A model generated the notes under the pieces. The model was given only the letters and a program-made list of their open reading frames with translations, had not been told where the DNA came from and did no database searches. Positions 56,040-64,000 of a stretch of DNA of 64,000 bases are shown here, piece by piece. Position numbers and translations under genes: made by a program. Numbering within the stretch: the stretch's first letter is position 1; each line of letters opens with the position of its first letter. The DNA comes from Dichetophora obliterata (lineage: Eukaryota; Arthropoda; Insecta; Diptera; Sciomyzidae), in NCBI GenBank assembly GCA_963920525.1, contig OY986435.1, positions 301,519,908-301,583,907 on the forward strand. The letters run 5' to 3'.

Positions 56040-56841
56040 CACTCGGTAAAGAACGTTATTTTTGGATATGAATTAAAAAGTTATGGGTTTTGACAAAACT
56101 CTTAAAAATGTCGTTAAAAAAATTTACTTTGACTTAATTAATACACGTTGTAACTGCATAACCTCCACAATATGATATAAATCATTAGTAAGGTCTGTAT
56201 TTCAGCTTTCTAAAAATGACAAAACATTGATTGATCAGTTGATAACTGATTGAGTTACTGAGTTATAAGAGAGTGAAGGTATGCAGAACCTGTTTTTTAA
56301 CGGTAACTCAATATTTAGAGCTAGTTACTTTTATTGGATATTTTCTGTTGTACTCGACCAGACCTACAACCTACACTAGGTAGGTAGGCATTTCAAAAGT
56401 GCATTCAATTTTATTCTTTATTGTCGCAGCATATAATTAGTATTTGTAGAGTTTCAAATTTATCATCAAAATAATACATCAACTTAGAATATACTAAAAT
56501 ACGGATCTGGAGGTATTTTAACTTCGGCCCATTCAAAGATATGCAGGCATGTTCTGCATTCCATTTACGAGTGGAAGTGAAATTAAATCATTTTATTTAT
56601 TTATTATATTATAACAATAAATTATTATTTTACAAAGGGGGAAAGGAGCACTAGCTGCCAGGGCTTTCGACTGTCTCAATTAATATTAGTGATTATTTGT
56701 AATAAAATATAAAGTAAAATACAAGAATTTGTACATACAAAAAATTTAATATAAAGCAAAGAGAAGAAAAAAGGTGCACTTATAGTATTGCAGATAGATT
56801 TTAAATAAAAAAAAAATATTGATACTATTGAGTACAGATAA

Positions 56842-59800
56842 TTAAATTTCTTTTATAAGATTTGCTTGTGTTAAATAATTTACAATCTTGTTGTTGTTAT
56901 CAATTGAGATGGGTTTTAAACAGTCAGAAGGTTTTTGGTTTCCGAAAATTTTGTATCTAATTAAGTTAAAAAAGTCACAATCATCGATTAAGTGGATTAC
57001 CGTCAATGGTGAAAAAGAGCAATGTTGGCAGGAAGGAGCGCTGCAATCATTTAGCCGATATGAGTGTGTGGCGATTGTGTGTCCTATCCGAAGGCGAATG
57101 AAGGCTTTGATGTCATTATAGTGGCCAGAGGGAGGATAAACAGCTTATTTCCCATCTGTATTGATAGTTGAGTAAGGTGTTGTACTGTACTCCATTGTCT
57201 GCATTTTGTACTTAGTACACTATGATGATTCTCAATGAGGCGATAAATGTCCTTGAAATTAATGTGGTCGAAAAGAAGGAGCGGTTCTCTCACGGCTGAT
57301 TTAGCTCTTTGGTCAGCCAGTTCATTGCCAACGATACCGGAATGTCCTGGGACCCACATTATTTTAATTCTATTATTTTTAATAATTTTGCTACGAATAA
57401 CCGATATAATATAAGAGTTGTTGGTGGGGTTCAGCAAGGAAGAAATAGTTGACTTGCTGTCCGTGCAAATAATTGGTTTTTTTTTATGTCTCAGCACTAT
57501 CGACTGCATTTAGCAGTGCAATAGCTTCTGCGGTGTAAACCGAGCTGTAGGATGGTAAAGACCAACTTTGATGGTCTCACCAGTATTGTTGACTACAGCG
57601 AATGAAGTATGGTCAACCGTAGAGCGTAGAGGAGCTGTATGTTCAGCAAACAGACGCTGGTATTCGTTGGGACTTGTGTTATTTTTAAAATTTTCATCGA
57701 GGCATAGGATAAACAATGATTTATTCAAAATCCATGGTGGAGAACTATCTGGCAATCTAAGTGTGGGAATAGAATAATACCGAGCGCCATTGCCTGCTCA
57801 ATACCTCTAACGAAAGCCGATTTACGTTTTTTTGTTGCTGGTGGGGACAGTTCAGTTTTAACTGTATTATAAATTATGCTGTTACTACCGAGGAGTAGTT
57901 TAGGTATAAGCTTTTGTGTAGCGTATTCAATCCTTGCATCAATTGACGGCATGTCAGCTTCGGCCAAGATGAAGCCGATAGTGGACTTAGGGAAGGCGCG
58001 GATACTTCTATTCACAGCGGTATGGTAGGGTGCCTGAATAAGTTTTATATTGCTCTTAGCACAATTACCGTAGATCGCCAGACCGTAATCAATTTTTGAC
58101 AAAATTAAAGCTTTAGTAATATTAACAAGACTTGAAGTGTGAATTAGGCAATGCTTAGAGGATAAGTATTTTATTATATTTAACCTGGCAGCTAAGTTTT
58201 TTCTTAGATGTAAACAATGCTCTCTTAATGTAAGTCTTTTATCAAACAAAATACCTAAAAATTTGAGAATATTTGTTTGTAATACTTGTATTGTTAAAAA
58301 CTAGGTTAAAGCTATGACATTTGTTTCCTACATATGTGTAAAGTTTTGCATTTATTTATAGATATATTGGCACCCGAATATTCAGACCATTTCGAAATAA
58401 AAGAGAGAATATTTGAAAAATTTATTTTAACTAAGCTTATATTCTGCTTTTTAGAAAAAAGTAATACGTCATCGGCGTAAATTATATGCGAGATATTCTT
58501 ATACCTGGAAAGCATAGGACTTATCTCGTTGAAAGCAATTATGAATAAAATAACAGATAGCGGGGAACCTTGGGTATCCCGTTGTATGAGTTGTAAGTAT
58601 TTGAAAAAAGTGTTATTAATTTTAGTTATAAATTTACGATTGGTTAAAAATGATTTGATTATGTTAAAAATTTTCTCGCCTACTCCCCAACTTTCAAGTT
58701 GGCGCAAGACAACATGTACACCGACTCGATCGAAAGCCTTTTCGAAGTAAAGACTCAATGTTGAGACGTGATTTCTTTTTGATAGAGCCGAAGAAGCAAA
58801 ATTTTCAAATTGCCCTGCCCTGCCTTGAAGGCCACTTGATGTGGACTTATTAAATTGTATTTTCAAGCGATTCACATGATACGTTTTGTAATATTTTTTT
58901 CAAAAACTTAACCCATACAACAGAGCAAGGAGATAGGTCTGTATCCCAATACTTCCGATGCAGGGCTGCTTGACTTGGAAATAGGTACAACAAAAGCATT
59001 CTTCCAGACCTTGAACTAAAATATTATTATATAATTTTATAAGTCTATTTTTAATACTAAGCGGCAAATTTTTTAACATTGGGTAAGATATTCGATCTGC
59101 ACCGGGAGTTTTACCTATCATTGCAGAAATAGTTGATTCGAATTCAAGGAATGTATCTCTGAACCAATGATGTTGAAATGAGAATTACCGCAGTTGTTGT
59201 ACCTCTTCCCAAGCATTTCTTTTTTATTTAAAACGAAAACATTGTGGAAGTTGGAGTCATGGGAATAGTCCGACCAAATGGAAGAAAAATGGTTTGAAAT
59301 TTCTTTTGAATCGAAAATTGGACCATTAGGACTATTTATAAAATTAATAGTAGTTTGAGTATGTGACCCGGACAGCATTTTTATATCAGACCATACTTTT
59401 TTGGTGGTTTTTGGGGAGTGATGGATTCAGTTATTTTTTCTAAGCTTTTCCTTTTGGCTTCTTTTGATTTTTTGCGGAAGATGGCATTAGCCTTTTTGTA
59501 CTTCAGTACGTTTGACAATGACCTGACTAATTTGTATTCAGACCAGAGAAGTTGTTTATCGTTACGCAATTTGGAAAGCTCAAATGACCAATAAGGTACC
59601 ACTTTTTTATAAGTCCTTTTTGCAGTTTGAGGTATGCAGAGGTGAGCAGAAGTACGTATAATTTTCGTAATGGAAGCTGTCTCTTGATTAACATTGATTG
59701 ATTTTTCAAATTTTGCAGATAAGCTGTCAGAAATTTTTCTAAATTTTAACCAGTCCGCTTTATCTGTTAAGAATTTTGGTTTAGCTACACTTTTGTTTGA

Positions 59801-60435
59801 GCAGGCGTCGACAGTGATCGCTACCACACAAATACTTTAAAGTATGACAGCTCAGTTTAGGAGATTTGGAGGAAGAGCTGAGAGTCAGATCAATGTGTGT
59901 AAACGACTGATCGGTGGAAAAGTGTGAGGGTGCACCGTCATTTAAAACTGTCAAGCTTTCAGTAAAAATTAGATCTTCAAGAATCGTGTCTCTTTGGTTA
60001 GAGGAGGGAGAGCCCCAGAGCGGGCTCCAAGCATTAAAATCACCCATTACGACAAAAGATGTAGAAACAGACCGTATGATATGTGCCAGTTCTCTTAAGG
60101 AAAAGTTTTGTTGAGGTGGTAAGTAAATTGGTAGAATAGTAAGATTAAAACCAATGCAAACTTCTATTGCTAGGATCGAAATAGTTGATTGTATAAATAT
60201 TTGTTTATGTGGAATATTATATTTTATAAAAAAAGGAATACCCTGTTTACTTGTTATATTTTCTGGTAAGTTGTGAAAATAGCTTACATAGTGTTTCGGA
60301 ACAGCTGCGGATTTATTCGCTGCCAAATGGGTTTCTTGCAGAGAGATAAAACTTGGCGAAGAATTTCAAAAGAATTTCTAAATTCGTGTAGTTGTTGTAG
60401 AAGCCTTTCATATTCCACTGTAAAATTTTAAACAT
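56842..60435 (-). pseudogene. I-type LINE ORF2: endonuclease, reverse transcriptase, RNase H
   Basis: ATG at 60435: MFKILQWNMKGFYNNYTNLE, the usual start of the AP endonuclease; VVMGDFNAWSPLWGS (60040) carries a catalytic motif. RT: IGKTPGADRISYPMLKN (59115), YFEKAFDRVGVHV (58750), DTQGSPLSVILFIIAFNEIS (58570; usual LPQGSP altered) and HIIYADDVLLFSK (58480). RNase H: VYTAEAIALL and CTDSKSTISSL (57460), then WVPGHSGIVGNELADQRAK. The C-terminal knuckle CSAPSCQHCSFS..HLIDDC leads to a clean stop at 56844-56842. About seven frameshifts. It is of the same type as the remnants at 4.3-6.1 and 34.6-35.2 kb. Confidence 0.85.
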
Positions 60436-60491
60436 TACAGGAGAAAAGATAACAAAGGAGAGATGTTGAAATAAAGAGAGTTTACTATTGA

Positions 60492-61625
60492 TTAGCAATT
60501 ATCGTCATCAGAGATGATCAATTCTAGATTATTGTATTTGTTGGAGGTACGTGTAGAGATATAGACGTTGTTGTGATCAGGGGTATTGATGTTGAATTGA
60601 AAAGGAGAGAGTATGATTGGCAGGTGGTAGTTGTTGTTGTTGTTTGTTTTCGTAGAAATATTTTCATGAAGACATTCGGAACTAGAAGAAGTGGAAGGGA
60701 GTGTGGTAATGACGGTAGCTCTAGACGGCGGAGTAGAGAGAGAGGTGTGGCTGTTGGAAACAGTTTGATTTGTGTTTTGTTTTTTTTTCATCCGGAACAG
60801 ATGGAAGACGAGTATGGTTTGTAGTAATGTTTGAAGTTGTGTTTTTTTGTTGTTGGTTTTATTTTGCAGCATTTGCAAAAGAGGTATCTGGGAGAGGGGA
60901 GATTTGTGCTATATATATTTTTAGTGCTTCGCGCATCGAACACTTGTTCTGTGTTTGATTTGTTTTGATTGTGCATACCGTGGGGACGTGTTTGATGCTG
61001 CTGGGTGATCACCAGAGCAGTTAGCACAGAAAATGCGTGTGCAAATATCAGGTTGCTGGGGTGGGAGGTTGCATGTAACATGGAGGTTCGAAGGTCAGAA
61101 GCATAACTTCACTCGGTCTGGCCTTACCGTCTAATACTTTTGTAAATTTATATACCGAAATGACTCCTTGGCCCTTTAAATTATAAACGATTTCAGATTC
61201 ATTAACATCAATGAGGCATGGAGCATAAATTGTACCTTTTGAACAGTTTAAGTTTTCTTGGTATCTTACTTGTATTGGGCATATACCATGAAGTGATTTG
61301 GTATTAATAAATTTTTGCGCAATTTGTGAGTTTTTAACTAACAACAACCGTCTCTTAGCTCAGAAATAGAGGTTATTTCTTTGCTAATTGCTTGTAATCC
61401 GTTATGGACAGTAAAGCATGAGTACTTTGAAAGCGTTTTATAAGGTTTTTCTGGGTTATCTGGTTTTTCTGATGAAATTATTATAAATTTGGGATTATCG
61501 TTTATAATGAAAGGTAATTCAGGGAAATCAAATGGGGTATATGAGGGTTTTTTTCTTTTGTTGCGGGGAATTGAGGCAAGCGGAGCAAACCTGTTATCCC
61601 CCAGATAAGGTGGCCCAGGGGCCAT
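60492..61625 (-). pseudogene. I-type LINE ORF1 (Gag-like)
   Basis: ATG at 61625: MAPGPPYLGDNRFAPLASIP, then LPFIINDNPKFIIISSE and the fold YSCFTVHNGLQAISKEITS. After a frameshift near 61340 comes LLVKNSQIAQKFINTKSLHG, then VIYNLKGQGVISVYKFTK-like sequence and a CCHC-type knuckle, FCANCSGDHPAA (about 61030), used for RNA packaging in this family. The C-terminus is asparagine- and serine-rich and stops at 60492. At least two frameshifts. Confidence 0.75.
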
Positions 61626-62261
61626 GCTGAGTTGGATTTTGCACAAACGCTTTAATAAATATTAGATTCACACAAGAAAACAAAAATTAAATTGTAAAGT
61701 AAATGCGCGCACTATTTAAAGTACTTATTAGCAGGTAGCCAAAAGTAGAAAAATAAAAAACACAACGAAATGAAATAAATCGCAGTCAAACAAACACGTC
61801 CACTCGGAGAGAGTAACAGTCGGAGACTGAAAAAAAAAATTAAAATCATAATTGAATTCAATATATGGACATTTCCACAGAAAAGTCTACCGTGACCAAA
61901 AAATTGAAACTGATTAAAAACTTATTATTCAGGCATGTTCTGAAATCCCCCTCGAAAGTGGATCGGAATCGCATTTAATTTTCAATTCCGATATTAAAAG
62001 GTGTTCTACATTCCGATCGGATGTGAAATTGAATATGATTCAACTAAATGACAACGAATCTGAAGTTTAATATAAAATTTATTTACATTGACGATTTGTG
62101 AATTTTAAATTGAATATTGTTAATAAAATGAGTATCGTTATAACAGCTGCATTGTTTGAAAATAACAACGCGAAAAAAAAGCGAAAACACATACTAACTC
62201 TGCGTTAGTAGTGTCGTGCTTCTGAAGTAATTAAATAAATTAATGCTATTTTTTTAGATTT

Positions 62262-63031
62262 ATTGCACAATTCTGTGTCAATAAAGAAGCCTTTCTATTT
62301 ATTTTAAATGAAGTGAAAGAAAATGTACGATCAGCCTCGATTTCCCCTATGCTACACCTAGCAGCAACTTTGCGTTTTTTAGCGGAAGATGGGTACTAAC
62401 GCTCCGTTAGAAAAGACGCTAGCATCGCTTTGGGAAGAAGTACTATTTCAAAATTACTAACTATTGTAATATGTTAAATATTTTGGAACTGAAATTCTGC
62501 ATAAAGTGGATAAATATGAAGTTGACACAAGATGAATTTAACCACATTAAAATTCAGTTTTTTTAAAAATTTGGTATTTCTGGCATATTTGAATGCATAG
62601 ATGGTACACACGTAAGACTTATGAAAATTTTCAAGAAGGAGAATATTTTTTATAACCGCAAAGGATATTTTAGCATCAATGCCATGATTGTAAGTTTAGT
62701 GGATATTTTTCTTCATGTTACATTTCTTAACAATATATTGCTTTACAGATTTGTGACTAGCTGTTGATTCCTGACATCCTGGATCCAGCCATGACTCATT
62801 TATTTGGAATTTGAGCAGTGTAAGACAATTTTTTTTTCAAAGTATCAAGCTGGTGAACGAAAAACTTGACTTTTGGGTGACGGCGGATATGGTGTTGACA
62901 ATGTTGAAAATAACTGCTATGATGGCAACGACTTGGTAGCAAGAACAGTAGATTCTGAAAATGCTACTTCTACAAACACTTCTTTGCAAAACGAAGGCAA
63001 AAGAATAAGGGACGAAATTGCTAGTGCATAA
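62262..63031 (+). pseudogene. PIF/Harbinger transposase, decayed and internally deleted
   Basis: Begins FCVNKEAFLFILNEVKENVR then ISPMLHLAATLRFLAEDGY-stop and LGRSTISKLLTIV, the N-terminal part of HARBI1-like proteins. After frame changes it reads GISGIFECIDGTHVRLMK (first catalytic Asp, 62570), FYNRKGYFSINAMI, a probable 60-70-bp intron, LIPDILDPAMTH, and LLGDGGYG (second Asp, about 62878). It then jumps to the C-terminal tail NEGKRIRDEIASA-stop (63029-63031). The segment holding the catalytic Glu is missing, so it cannot be active. It is a different Harbinger lineage from the gene at 36.4-37.6 kb (CIDGTHV against CIDGTRI). Confidence 0.8.
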
Positions 63032-63288
63032 AATACTAATAAAAAGTTATTTTTTTATAGAAAAACATGTATTACTTATTTGCTTTTAAAAAATTATAGA
63101 TACAAAATATTAAATGAATTTAGTGGCGTAACAAAATAAAGAAATTCAAAACGTTATAAAATTAAAGCACTTCGATGTCATCTTAAAAACTAATCAAACA
63201 AAGGTTAATGTATTTTTAGAGCTACATAAAAATAATCAAAATTATGTAGCTTTTTTTTGCTGTAAATCTGTAATTTTATTTCTTTCAC

Positions 63289-64000
63289 TCACAAAATTGT
63301 TCTCTTAATTATATTTTTCTCTGCCAATTCTTCTCTTTCCTTTTCGTGGTGTTCTTTTAAATCTTGCCGTATACCCACCATAACGTGGGTAAGTTTCTCT
63401 AGACTCCCATATACTCTTCGGAGGCTACTGCTATTTTCCTTGCCTGTATATGACAGAATATCGAGTTTTTCGATAAAACATTCGTGATATTTCGTTTTTT
63501 CTTTGAGAAAACTTTTAATGTAGTCCTAAAAAATTGAAATAAAATTAATTGTAATTAATATTGGAAAAAATCTTATCGGACAGAAAAAGCTGCATATACT
63601 TGCCTGCAGGTTTTTAATCCTCCTTCGCTTTCTTGGTGTTTCGTTTGCGCCTTACTTAGTTCAGGTTAGTTACAGATGATGTGCACGACATTTCATCATC
63701 GTCGTCACCAGCATTTAAAAGAGCCTCCTGGTTGAAAGTATAAGGTGTTGCACCAGCTTGTACCACCGTAAACATACCTGCAACTCTGGCGACCGTCTCC
63801 TCCACCTCTAAAAGGGCCACCACCGGTCGCGGTTGCCTCTACTCGCTTGTGAGCCAGTTTCTTCCTTATTTCAAATTTCCAGTCTGTCCATGTCTAAGGG
63901 CACGCTTTAAATACATACTTAAATAAAAAACAAAAAGGTTAGCTACCTTTTTCCAACCATTAACATCTTTTATTGGTGGACCCAAGCTATTGAGAAAATC
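63289..64000 (-). pseudogene. Harbinger-associated Myb/SANT-like gene, partial and frameshifted
   Basis: The minus strand enters from the right edge. 64000-63947 reads FLNSLGPPIKDVNGWKK and a phase-0 intron follows (63946-63894). The next exon from 63893 reads TWTDWKFEIRKKLAHKR and ATGGGPF. A frameshift leads to LEVEETVARVAGMFTVVQAG and NAGDDDDEMSCTS. A last exon from 63525 encodes the coiled coil DYIKSFLKEKTKYHECFIEK and LEKLTHVMVGIRQDL, ending at 63289. The GWKK-TWTDWK plus TGGGPF wording is that of the Myb-like DNA-binding accessory protein of insect Harbinger elements. It converges on the transposase at 62262-63031 with about 260 bp between, the layout of a two-gene Harbinger. Confidence 0.75.

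Larger units (their letters stand above)
56594..61838 (-). mobile_element. Nearly full-length I-type LINE
   Basis: About 5.25 kb. The 5' end near 61838 reads CAGTCTCCGACTGTTACTCT; the 3' end is AT-rich (ATAATAAATAAATAAA) near 56594. A target duplication is probable: AAATTAAATCATT at the left against AAATTAAAATCATA at the right. ORF1, ORF2 (EN, RT, RNase H) and a 3' untranslated region of about 250 bp are in order. Multiple frameshifts. Confidence 0.8.

Overview
This window is AT-rich, intron-containing eukaryotic DNA packed with transposable elements (TEs). I read it as a higher fly (Diptera, Brachycera), most likely a tephritid fruit fly. The grounds are long C2H2 zinc-finger genes with short 5' introns, I-, R1/LOA- and Jockey-type LINEs, PIF/Harbinger genes, and tRNA-headed SINEs whose body resembles a SINE I associate with tephritids. 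The species assignment is inference from memory, not a database match.

Host-type genes. (1) A minus-strand zinc-finger gene enters near 8258, has exons at 8258-7791 and 7727-7569, a ~7 kb TE-filled intron, then exons at 512-85 and 22-1 running off the left edge. (2) A close paralogue on the same strand has exons at 54445-54018, 53957-53828, 53750-53560 and 53495-52838. It probably ends in an exon at 40340-40059 after a ~12.5 kb TE-filled intron; its 5' exons are not in the window. Exon boundaries, exon-3 length (428 nt) and splice phases agree between the two, so they are a tandem duplication. (3) A plus-strand four-exon gene at 26211-27911 encodes a 288-residue Myb/SANT-like (trihelix) protein with a duplicated coiled coil; this may be a Harbinger accessory gene or a gene derived from one.

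Mobile DNA, left to right: a 912-bp foldback element with a 9-bp target duplication that carries the 3' part of a RING-finger gene (857-1768); five copies of a ~112-bp hairpin MITE between 3 and 18 kb; an I-type LINE remnant (4.3-6.1 kb); a 940-bp terminal-inverted-repeat (TIR) element (6.2-7.1 kb); several long-arm foldback elements (9.8-10.4, 11.4-13.2, 20.4-21.7, 37.7-38.1, 38.6-39.2 kb); a Jockey-type RT relic (13.5-14.3 kb); a pair of TTA-flanked Harbinger-type MITEs (19.4 and 32.1 kb); a family of CATG-ended MITEs with 8-bp target duplications (22.2, 28.2, 41.9 kb); a four-deep MITE nest (30.9-31.85 kb); a Harbinger transposase whose three exons join into an open 335-codon frame (37.6-36.4 kb); a near-perfect ~180-bp palindrome (43.37-43.55 kb); a nearly full-length R1/LOA-type LINE (47037-52314) that split an older repeat and was itself hit by another LINE fragment; a nearly full-length I-type LINE (about 56594-61838); and a decayed Harbinger with convergent transposase and Myb-like genes at the right edge (62262-64000).

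Long stretches between these hold no gene I can support. No ribosomal RNA, true tRNA or CRISPR array was seen. All splice models and element ends were read by eye and need transcript or repeat-library confirmation.
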